NCBI GenBank assembly: GCA_017435865.1
Contig: JAFSEF010000053.1
Coordinates: 62,001 to 126,000, forward strand
Direction: 5' to 3'
DNA length: 64,000 nt
From: Clostridia bacterium
Lineage (GTDB): Bacteria; Bacillota; Clostridia; Oscillospirales; Acutalibacteraceae
Shown: positions 26,444 through 33,245 of the stretch, one piece after another
Position numbering within the stretch: the first letter of the stretch is position 1
Layout of the letters: each line of letters starts with the position of its first letter
Position numbers and translations under genes: made by a program
Notes under the pieces: model-generated
Databases searched by the model: none
Told to the model about the DNA's origin: nothing
What the model saw: only the letters and a program-made list of their open reading frames with translations

Positions 26444-27619
26444 ATGAAAAAAATTAAATTAGCTGCGCTTTTGATTTCGCTCATCAGTTTGTTTTTTGTT
26501 TTTGCAGTGTCTTCGCAGGCCGCATCTGTTTCTGTGAAAGCAACGGCTGAACCCCTTACCAGAAACACAGTTGCTCTTTCTCTTGAATCCGGTGCATCTT
26601 ACCTGACTTCCATGCAGTTGTATGTCGAATATAATCCCGACGTTCTTACGTATGTTGATTATACTGTTGATACCGGCAGAGATAATGATTTCTGCATTAT
26701 CAATACTGAAGCACCCGGCAAACTTCTTGTCAACTTCTTTGCTGCAACACACGCATTCAATACTGATATGTTGACTCTTCATTTTTCAATTGCCGATAAT
26801 GCAAGCGGTGAACAGACATTCAAAGTCAGCATGAAGAATGTGTATGCTGCAAATGACAATACCGGTCTTTCATCCAGATCCATGGCTGCATCTGAAGTTG
26901 TGCTCAATGATGCCAAGTTCACGGTACCTACTGTGCAGAGTCTGTCTCTTACCTATGAACCCTCAGCTGTTTTTTATATTGTAAATACAGTAACGGAACT
27001 TGATTTTACCTCAGTTGTTGTCAGAGCACAGTACACAACTGAAGATTTCCTTGTGATTCCGATCAGTGATTGTACGGTTAACTCTACTTTTAACGGCAGT
27101 ATGCCGGGCGTTTATCCTGTCAGCGTTTCCTACAAGGGTTTCACTGCTTCTTACATGGCAGTTGTAGGTTCTGCTCCCGATTCCATCGAAATTGTTTCTC
27201 TTCCCGAAAAGACGAAATATACGCAGAATACTGCAGAAGCACTTGATCTGACAGGTCTTGAACTGGTTGCTAATTATGGCGGTGACAAGCAGAATGTTCC
27301 GATCAGCAGCGTTGCTGTCGAAGGCTTTGATCCTACCGCTGCAACCGGCAAACAGACCATTACTCTTTCTTTCTTCGGCTGTGAAGTACAGTTTGATATC
27401 GAGATTGTTCCCGAGGTCAGATTTGCCCCCGGTGACGTCGATATGAATGGTGTTATTCAGGCTGCTGACGCACGTCTTGCACTTCGTGCCGCTGTAGCTC
27501 TGGAAACACTCAACGCAGAAGCTTTTGCTCTTGCTGATGTTGACAAGAACGGTGTTCTGCAGGCTGCTGATGCCCGTCTGATTCTTCGTGCGGCTGTCGG
27601 ACTTGAAACAATTGCCTGA
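26444..27619 (+). CDS. Secreted cohesin-like, Ig-like and dockerin protein
   Basis: A 391-residue exported protein. The signal peptide is MKKIKLAALLISLISLFFVF with cleavage near SSQA (residues 23-26). Residues about 29-155 resemble a cohesin-type beta sandwich (LYVEYNPDVLTYVDY, PGKLLVNFFAATHAFNTDML, LTLHFSIADNASGEQTFKV). Two bacterial Ig-like domains follow (about 160-241 and 242-325). Residues 326-391 are a type I dockerin: two calcium loops DVDMNGVIQAAD and DVDKNGVLQAAD, each followed by ARLxLRAAVxLE. It has no catalytic domain, so it is probably a binding or scaffolding protein. The start ATG 26444 has AAAGGAA upstream. The cohesin assignment is from pattern only and needs a profile search. 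Confidence 0.8.
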   Translation: MKKIKLAALLISLISLFFVFAVSSQAASVSVKATAEPLTRNTVALSLESGASYLTSMQLYVEYNPDVLTYVDYTVDTGRDNDFCIINTEAPGKLLVNFFAATHAFNTDMLTLHFSIADNASGEQTFKVSMKNVYAANDNTGLSSRSMAASEVVLNDAKFTVPTVQSLSLTYEPSAVFYIVNTVTELDFTSVVVRAQYTTEDFLVIPISDCTVNSTFNGSMPGVYPVSVSYKGFTASYMAVVGSAPDSIEIVSLPEKTKYTQNTAEALDLTGLELVANYGGDKQNVPISSVAVEGFDPTAATGKQTITLSFFGCEVQFDIEIVPEVRFAPGDVDMNGVIQAADARLALRAAVALETLNAEAFALADVDKNGVLQAADARLILRAAVGLETIA

Positions 27620-27637
27620 TTCGCAGATGATAATTAT

Positions 27638-27670
27638 GAAGGTTTCCCGATCGGGTAACCTTCTTTTTTT
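27638..27670 (+). terminator. Terminator after the dockerin protein gene
   Basis: GAAGGTT ... AACCTTC stem with an inner CCG/CGG pair, followed by TTTTTTT. Confidence 0.85.
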
Positions 27671-27672
27671 GC

Positions 27673-27702
27673 AAAAAAAACTGCCTTCCGTGAGGAAGGC
27701 AG
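27673..27702 (-). terminator. Terminator of the DapA-family gene (minus strand)
   Basis: CTGCCTTCC and GGAAGGCAG pair around GTGA. Read on the minus strand, the stem is followed by a run of eight T. It sits back to back with the plus-strand terminator. Confidence 0.87.
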
Positions 27703-27710
27703 CGAAGGAA

Positions 27711-28628
27711 TCAGAATAAATGCTCAATCTTTTTTGTGAATGCGTGCATCTGATCAATTTCAAGTTGTCTGTTCTTCGGAAAATCAGCAATACTTCTGGC
27801 TCTGCTTGTAAAGTGAATGTTCAGGCCGTCCTTTTTCATATAATACTTTGCATTGATAGGATAGGTCTGACATTCAGCAACAGAAAAGAATCCGAGCAGA
27901 TTCTGCAGATCTCTTGCTTTCTGCGGGTCAGTGTCTTTGTACTGCATCAACTTGACATATAACTCGGGGTGGAAGTTTGCCATAACACCGGAATAACCTG
28001 CACAACCCATATAAAGGCTATCGAGCAATGTTGCAGCATTGGCATTGAAAATCATCAGATCCGAACCTTTGACCGCATCCAGTTTTGCCTGCAATTGTTC
28101 AAGGCTGCAGCAGGTATCTTTGATGAAACGGAATCTGTCTGTGGCTACCATTTTTTTCAGCAGTTCGGGTGTCAGCAATCTCTTGTAGGGATAAGGACAC
28201 TCATAGATACCGAAATCAACATCGGGCAGTGCATCGCAGACTGTCATCATGTTGTTGAAAAGCACGTCGTCGTCTTCGTCAGCCTTTGCGAATCTGTTGG
28301 AGATAAAAACATAAGCATCAATGCCGCAGTCCACAAAGCGTTTTGCTTCTTCAATTTGTGTGGGAATGTCATCTGCAGTGTGTCCGGATGCAACAATGTT
28401 GACGTTTGCAGGTTTGTTTTTGATGATGAACTTCAGCAGTTCAAGACGTTCTTCAAAAGATAAAAAGAAAATTTCACTGGACTGACAGATGGCAAAAATG
28501 CCGTCAACATGACGATCTGCATACCATTGCAGAATCTGTTCAACACCGTTATAATCGATTTTGTTGTCATCGGTGTATGGGGTAATCATGGTCGGATATA
28601 CACCGCCGCTGATAGTAGTTTTGCTCAT
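27711..28628 (-). CDS. Dihydrodipicolinate synthase/N-acetylneuraminate lyase family aldolase
   Basis: Schiff-base class I aldolase fold, 305 residues, starting GGVYPTMITPYTDDNKIDYNG. The Schiff-base lysine is K170 in FRFIKDTCC. The usual tyrosine is Y142 in GIYECPYPYK, where most relatives have YNxP; the Asn is replaced by Glu. The GxxGE loop of DapA reads CQSSEIFFL here. These changes argue against true DapA and for a keto-acid or sugar-acid aldolase. It follows a Gfo/Idh/MocA oxidoreductase gene by 16 bases on the minus strand, which also suggests sugar or sugar-acid catabolism. The substrate is unknown. Confidence 0.88.
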   Translation of the reverse strand: MSKTTISGGVYPTMITPYTDDNKIDYNGVEQILQWYADRHVDGIFAICQSSEIFFLSFEERLELLKFIIKNKPANVNIVASGHTADDIPTQIEEAKRFVDCGIDAYVFISNRFAKADEDDDVLFNNMMTVCDALPDVDFGIYECPYPYKRLLTPELLKKMVATDRFRFIKDTCCSLEQLQAKLDAVKGSDLMIFNANAATLLDSLYMGCAGYSGVMANFHPELYVKLMQYKDTDPQKARDLQNLLGFFSVAECQTYPINAKYYMKKDGLNIHFTSRARSIADFPKNRQLEIDQMHAFTKKIEHLF

Positions 28629-28644
28629 AAGAATCCTCCTTTAT

Positions 28645-29625
28645 TTAAAACGTAAAATTATTTTGTTTTCTGATTGTGTCACAAAGGGAGCGTACCAGCG
28701 TTGCAGTTTTGTGCAGTTGTTCGTATGTTTTATTGTCTTTACCGTCTGCAATCAGCTGATAAAAAGTGCGTGCTTCGTGACTCATGATTTCTGTGCGATC
28801 CACAACTGACTCAATCAGTTCTGTTGTCGTGTCATGGACGGGATCATGCAATTGCATTCCTGTTAATTGTGAAATGGATTCAATGGTTAAGGTGCCTTCA
28901 TCACCGACAATTTCAGACGGTGCGTACCCTTGTGCAATTTTTGAGCAGATGAGTGTAACCAAAAAATGATCATATTGCAGAATGGCACTTGTTGTATCAT
29001 CTGCACCTGTGTGCAGAAAATGTGATGAAGAAATAATTGCCTTCGGTTCACCGTAAAGAGCAGCGATCAGATAAAGATTGTACACACCTAAATCCATCAG
29101 TGCACCGGTACACAATGCAGGATTGAAAATATTGGGAACAGAACCCTGTTTCAGAGCAGGGTACTTGGATGAAAGCTGGCAGAAACGGAAATTTGCATTG
29201 GCGATTTTACCGATTTTTTGCAGATTTTCCTGCAATGTTTGAAAGGCAGGAACGTGCAGAGACATAATGGCTTCCATATAAACGAGGTCTTTTTCGTCTG
29301 CCAATGCCTTCAGTTCGAGATATTCCTCTTTTGTGACGGTCGCCGGTTTTTCGCAGATCACGTGTTTTCCTGCAAGCAGCATTTGTTTTGATTGTTCATA
29401 ATGCAGTGCATTCGGACTGGCAATATAAACAGCGACGACATCTTTGTCCGCTGCCAAAGCGGTCAGATCCGTATAATATTTTTCGACACCGAACGTTGCA
29501 GCAAATTCTTTTGCGGATGTTTCCTGACGTGAAAAAACAGCATCAAGTTCCCACAATCCGGTGTGTTTTGCCGCTTTTATATAGCTCTGTGTTATCCATG
29601 ATGTGCCGATGGTTGCGTATTTCAT
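28645..29625 (-). CDS. Gfo/Idh/MocA family NAD(P)-dependent oxidoreductase
   Basis: A 326-residue sugar or inositol dehydrogenase-type protein. The N-terminal Rossmann segment is KYATIGTSWITQSYIKAA, with the family CEKPATVTKEE motif around residue 92 carrying the catalytic Lys. The C-terminal alpha/beta domain has MDLGVYNLYLIAALYGEP. I use the ATG at 29625 because GGGTGAT lies just upstream. The in-frame GTG at 29637 is part of that Shine-Dalgarno region. It is first in a two-gene unit with the DapA-family aldolase, which may take its product. The glycine motif is GTSWIT rather than GxGxxG, as in some dihydrodiol dehydrogenase-like members. Confidence 0.9.
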   Translation of the reverse strand: MKYATIGTSWITQSYIKAAKHTGLWELDAVFSRQETSAKEFAATFGVEKYYTDLTALAADKDVVAVYIASPNALHYEQSKQMLLAGKHVICEKPATVTKEEYLELKALADEKDLVYMEAIMSLHVPAFQTLQENLQKIGKIANANFRFCQLSSKYPALKQGSVPNIFNPALCTGALMDLGVYNLYLIAALYGEPKAIISSSHFLHTGADDTTSAILQYDHFLVTLICSKIAQGYAPSEIVGDEGTLTIESISQLTGMQLHDPVHDTTTELIESVVDRTEIMSHEARTFYQLIADGKDNKTYEQLHKTATLVRSLCDTIRKQNNFTF

Positions 29626-29727
29626 TTTATCACCCACAACACTATACCATAAAATTTAAAAAAAATACAGAGTAAATATGGACTTTTTTCAAAAAGAATG
29701 GTAATATAGGGCAGAGGAGTGATCATT

Positions 29728-30285
29728 ATGGCAACTATCAGACCCTATGATGTGAAAGACAGAGATCGCGTACAGGCATTGTGCCTTACAAATGCAGGTT
29801 GTGCAGAGGCTTCTGCCGATATGCAGCAGTACATTCTGAATATGTATTGTAATTATTACATTGATTGTGAACCTGAAAACTGTTTTGTCGCGGTTGATGA
29901 CTACGACAATGCAATCGGGTATATTATTTGTGCACAAAACTGTGATTATTATGAAAAGCGTTTTGCTGAGGATTATTTGCCTGCTATGCTTGAGCTTGGT
30001 CTGAAGTATTATGTGGATGCAAAACTTGATATTATCAGTCATACTATGTTTAAAAATGATTATGCTGCACATCTGCATATTGATATTCTTGACGGCTACC
30101 GTGGACAGGGAATCGGTACAGAGTTGATTGATACTCTTAAAAACCATCTTCGTTCAAAAGGTTTGCGTTCGGTAATGCTTGTTGTGGGGGCAGATAATGA
30201 CGGTGGCATTCGTTTTTATGAACGTAACGGATTTGAAAAACTGATCACAACCCATCTCGGTGTTGCAATGGGTATTCATTTCTGA
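29728..30285 (+). CDS. GNAT family N-acetyltransferase
   Basis: A 185-residue acetyltransferase of the RimI-like type. The acetyl-CoA motif A is LHIDILDGYRGQGIGTELID, followed by the C-terminal FYERNGFEKL typical of GNAT proteins. A Tyr/Cys-rich region between residues 30 and 75 (NMYCNYYIDCEPENC, ICAQNCDYYEK) is longer than in simple RimI and resembles N-acetyltransferases near O-GlcNAcase domains. Acceptor unknown. The ATG at 29728 follows AGAGGAG by 8 bases. It is monocistronic, with a terminator downstream. Confidence 0.87.
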   Translation: MATIRPYDVKDRDRVQALCLTNAGCAEASADMQQYILNMYCNYYIDCEPENCFVAVDDYDNAIGYIICAQNCDYYEKRFAEDYLPAMLELGLKYYVDAKLDIISHTMFKNDYAAHLHIDILDGYRGQGIGTELIDTLKNHLRSKGLRSVMLVVGADNDGGIRFYERNGFEKLITTHLGVAMGIHF

Positions 30286-30340
30286 TTGTAAGTTACAAGA
30301 AAACGGATTCGCTGAAACGCAGTGCCTATAAAGCAAAAAT

Positions 30341-30381
30341 ACCTCTGTGCAGAATCGTCTGATTCCGTACAGAGGTTTTTT
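30341..30381. terminator. Bidirectional terminator between the GNAT gene and rpiB
   Basis: ACCTCTGT pairs with ACAGAGGT, and an inner GAATC/GATTC pair extends the stem. A T run follows on the plus strand and an A run precedes it. Confidence 0.85.
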
Positions 30382-30392
30382 ATTCCGATTGA

Positions 30393-30830
30393 TCAGTTGT
30401 TTTCAAGTTCCATGATCTGATCCACTCGTCTCTGATGTCTGCCGCCTTCAAACTCTGTGTTAAGGAAGACTTCGACCAGTTCCAATGCGGCTCCGACACC
30501 GATTACACGTGCACCGAGACACAGTACATTTGCATCGTTGTGCATTCTTGTATATTTTGCACTGAAATAGTCAGAGCAGCAGGCAGCACGGATGCCTTTG
30601 ACTTTGTTTGCAGCCATGGAAATGCCGATGCCTGTTCCGCAGCAAAGAATTGCTTTTTCGCATTCACCGCTGACAACACAGTCGCAACCTTTTTTTGCCT
30701 GTGCGGGATAGTCCACCGAATCAGCTGAATAAGCACCGCAATCTTTATACTCAATACCTTTTTCATCAAAATATGCACGGATTGCTTCTTTGAGGGGGAA
30801 TCCTGCGTGATCACTACTTAATGCTATCAT
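30393..30830 (-). CDS. rpiB: Ribose-5-phosphate isomerase B
   Basis: Interconverts ribose-5-phosphate and ribulose-5-phosphate. The RpiB/LacAB fold is shown by ALSSDHAGFPLKEAI, DYPAQAKKGC, the active-site Cys loop CCGTGIGISMAANKVKGIRAA, and HNDANVLCLGARVIG. The length of 145 residues is typical. It is the last gene of tsaE-tsaB-rpiB on the minus strand and overlaps the tsaB stop as ATGA. With the arabinose genes it links pentoses to the pentose phosphate pathway. Confidence 0.96.
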   Translation of the reverse strand: MIALSSDHAGFPLKEAIRAYFDEKGIEYKDCGAYSADSVDYPAQAKKGCDCVVSGECEKAILCCGTGIGISMAANKVKGIRAACCSDYFSAKYTRMHNDANVLCLGARVIGVGAALELVEVFLNTEFEGGRHQRRVDQIMELENN

Positions 30831-31543
30831 TGTTTTTGTTCTCCTTTTAATTTATTCTCACGTTCCCGTTCTGCCTGCGAAAGACGCAGATAACAGGGAA
30901 CGAGTTGTTCTGCTTTTATAGGGGGTATGTTGTCGGTATATGCCTTGTATGCGGCACAGGCAACACCGCTTGCGTGCTGATGGCGTACAGATATGGGTGC
31001 AGCAAAACATTTTATACCGTTTTGCTGCATTGTGCTGATGAATTTGTCTGTTCCGTCACCGATGAAAAGCACATTTTTTGAGTAACCTGAAAGAATGTTG
31101 CAAAGTTCATCCGTTTTGATGGCACTGTCCTGCAGCAGACGGTGCATCTGACCGTCTTTGTGTTCAAACAATGCAGTGTATACCTGCATACAACGGGCAT
31201 CCATAACGGGGCAAATAATCGTGTCTTCAATAGCTGCGGACCATGCCATTGCTTCCAATGTTGACACAGCATAGCACGGTTTGCTTTTGGCGAATGCAAG
31301 ACCTTTTACGGCTGCAACACCGATGCGGATACCGGTAAAAGAACCGGGACCTGCAGCAACTGCAAAAATATCGATGTCATCAACCGACAGATTTGCGGCG
31401 GTTAAAGCCTGCTGTGTCAGCGGTAAAAGCGTCTGAGAATGTGTCAGTCCGATGTTGACAAATGATTCACTGATGAGTTTGTCATCCTGCATGATTGCAC
31501 AGCTTGCTGCAACGGCAGAGGATTCCAATGCAAGTATTCTCAT
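30827..31543 (-). CDS. tsaB: tRNA threonylcarbamoyladenosine protein TsaB
   Basis: Partner of TsaD and TsaE in t6A37 formation on ANN-decoding tRNAs. The actin-like N-terminus is MRILALESSAVAASCAIMQ, with THSQTLLPLTQQAL and the family VAAGPGSFTGIRIGVA. The start ATG at 31543 has AGGAG 7 bases upstream; a longer in-frame extension inside tsaE is unlike the family. 238 residues. It overlaps tsaE upstream and rpiB downstream, both by ATGA. TsaD, the catalytic subunit, is not in the window. Confidence 0.95.
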   Translation of the reverse strand: MRILALESSAVAASCAIMQDDKLISESFVNIGLTHSQTLLPLTQQALTAANLSVDDIDIFAVAAGPGSFTGIRIGVAAVKGLAFAKSKPCYAVSTLEAMAWSAAIEDTIICPVMDARCMQVYTALFEHKDGQMHRLLQDSAIKTDELCNILSGYSKNVLFIGDGTDKFISTMQQNGIKCFAAPISVRHQHASGVACAAYKAYTDNIPPIKAEQLVPCYLRLSQAERERENKLKGEQKQ

Positions 31544-31968
31544 TTTTCTTCTCCTGTAAAAATGCTGATTTTGCGACAATTCTCGGTTTCTGTCAGTTCT
31601 ATCTTTACAAAAACTGTGTTGTCGGGCAGCCATTGGCTGATGTTTTCGCTCCACTCAATAAACAGAACGGCATCATCCGTGAGGTAATCAAAATACCCTG
31701 TCGAATACAGATCATCTTCATCCGTAATGCGGTACATGTCAAAATGGTAAACCTGCGGTATTCCGCCGTAATCATTGACAAGTGCAAAAGTCGGGCTTGA
31801 TACCCTTGCGGAATTGTTCAATCCCTTCAGTGCACCGCGTACAAATGCGGTTTTGCCCATTCCGAGACCACCCAGAAAAGCCACAACGGTACCGCCTTTG
31901 AGTGTTTTTGCAAAATTTTCGGCCACTTGCAGGGTATCTTCTTCACATTTTGAAATAAAAATATCCAT
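31540..31968 (-). CDS. tsaE: tRNA threonylcarbamoyladenosine ATPase TsaE
   Basis: P-loop ATPase that resets the TsaBD complex in t6A synthesis. The Walker A is FLGGLGMGKTAFVRG, preceded by the conserved GGTVVAF. SSPTFALVNDYGG and the YHFDMYRITDEDDL segment are signatures, with IEWSENI near the end. Length 142 residues. RBS CGGAG on the minus strand. First gene of the tsaE-tsaB-rpiB unit, divergent from the rodA-like gene. Confidence 0.96.
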   Translation of the reverse strand: MDIFISKCEEDTLQVAENFAKTLKGGTVVAFLGGLGMGKTAFVRGALKGLNNSARVSSPTFALVNDYGGIPQVYHFDMYRITDEDDLYSTGYFDYLTDDAVLFIEWSENISQWLPDNTVFVKIELTETENCRKISIFTGEEK

Positions 31969-31996
31969 GTTTGAACTCCGGAAATAAAAGTTGCTG

Positions 31997-32025
31997 TTGA
32001 AAAATCCAGTGAAAGCTTATATAAT
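31997..32025 (+). promoter_or_regulatory. Promoter of the rodA-like gene
   Basis: TTGAAA (31997-32002), 17 bases, TATAAT (32020-32025), 33 bases before the ATG at 32059. Confidence 0.75.
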
Positions 32026-32058
32026 AATAGAAAATGATTTTTGAAAAGGAAGAGACAG

Positions 32059-33240
32059 ATGCAACGCATCATACAAACATTAAAACGAGTAATCGATGAA
32101 ACAGACAAGGTGTTGCTTTTCCTGTGCATTGCAGCATCTGCTTTTGGTGTGCTTGGAGTTACAAGTGCAACACATATTGAAGCCGAAGACGGACAGGTGT
32201 TTTCCCGATCGGCGCTGACAATGCTTCTGGCGGTGGTTGCGGGAATTGTAATTGCCGTCGGGGTGTCTTTTCTTGATTGCAATATCATCTTCAAACTGTT
32301 TCCGCTGATCGGCGGTGTGTGTTTGTTGCTGATGTTTGCGACGTTGATTTTCGGTGTTGGCCCTTTGGAACGTCCTGATGCGAAAACCTGGTTGACGCTC
32401 GGTTCGTCAGGTCTGTATTTTCAGCCGTCGGAACTGTTAAAAATAGGTTTCATCATTACATTCGCCATGCACATCGAGCTTGTGCAGGATCGTCTTACAC
32501 AGTTCAAACACCTTGTTTTTCTTTGTGTTCATGCCATTGTTCCCGTAGGACTTGTTGTTCTTTCGGGTGACATGGGCAGTGCACTTGTCTTTATCATCAT
32601 TTTTATTGTTATGATTTTTACGGCAGGTGTGCAGATGCGCTACTTTTTGATCGGTGTGGGTGGAATCTGTGTTGCGGCACCGTTTGCATGGTATTTTGTA
32701 CTTGATGACATTCAGAAAAACCGTGTGCTCGGTCTGTTTTATCCCGACCTGTATGAGGATGTATTGTATCAGCAGAATGTCGGTATGTCAGCCATGAGAA
32801 ACGGTGGAATTTTCGGCAAAGGATTCCTGAACGGGGATTATACAAACAGTGACATAGTTCCCGAAATGGAAAATGATATGATTTATACCGCCATAGCCGA
32901 AGAATTCGGTCTGATCGGTTGTCTGCTTGTGCTTGCCATTCTTGCCGGTATTTCCGCACGTCTTGTCAGAAATGCAGCCCATACAAATAACAATGCCGCT
33001 GCCTATATGTGCTACGGAATGGCCGCCATGGTAGCAGGTCAGGCAATTATCAATATCGGTATGTGCCTGAAACTTTTGCCTGTGATCGGTATCACACTTC
33101 CGTTTTTGAGTGCAGGCGGCTCATCCAATCTTTGTATTTATCTCGGTGTCGGTCTGATGTTGAGTATCTATCGGTTCAATAAAGACCATGAGATCACAAA
33201 CTTCAGATACTCACACATCGCGACAAACTATGTAAACTGA
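32059..33240 (+). CDS. FtsW/RodA/SpoVE family peptidoglycan polymerase, RodA-like
   Basis: SEDS-family glycosyltransferase of about ten membrane helices that polymerises lipid II with a class B PBP. Conserved loops: GSSGLYFQPSELLKIGFI, VVLSGDMGSALVFIIIFIVM, and FGKGFLNGDYTNSDIVPEMENDMIYTAIAEEFG, which holds the conserved Asp and Glu; LPVIGITLPFLSAGGSS closes it. The ATG at 32059 is chosen because AGGAAGAG precedes it. 393 residues. With no mre, ftsZ or PBP neighbour it cannot be assigned surely to RodA, FtsW or SpoVE; the sequence leans to RodA. Confidence 0.88.
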   Translation: MQRIIQTLKRVIDETDKVLLFLCIAASAFGVLGVTSATHIEAEDGQVFSRSALTMLLAVVAGIVIAVGVSFLDCNIIFKLFPLIGGVCLLLMFATLIFGVGPLERPDAKTWLTLGSSGLYFQPSELLKIGFIITFAMHIELVQDRLTQFKHLVFLCVHAIVPVGLVVLSGDMGSALVFIIIFIVMIFTAGVQMRYFLIGVGGICVAAPFAWYFVLDDIQKNRVLGLFYPDLYEDVLYQQNVGMSAMRNGGIFGKGFLNGDYTNSDIVPEMENDMIYTAIAEEFGLIGCLLVLAILAGISARLVRNAAHTNNNAAAYMCYGMAAMVAGQAIINIGMCLKLLPVIGITLPFLSAGGSSNLCIYLGVGLMLSIYRFNKDHEITNFRYSHIATNYVN

Positions 33241-33245
33241 TTCGT

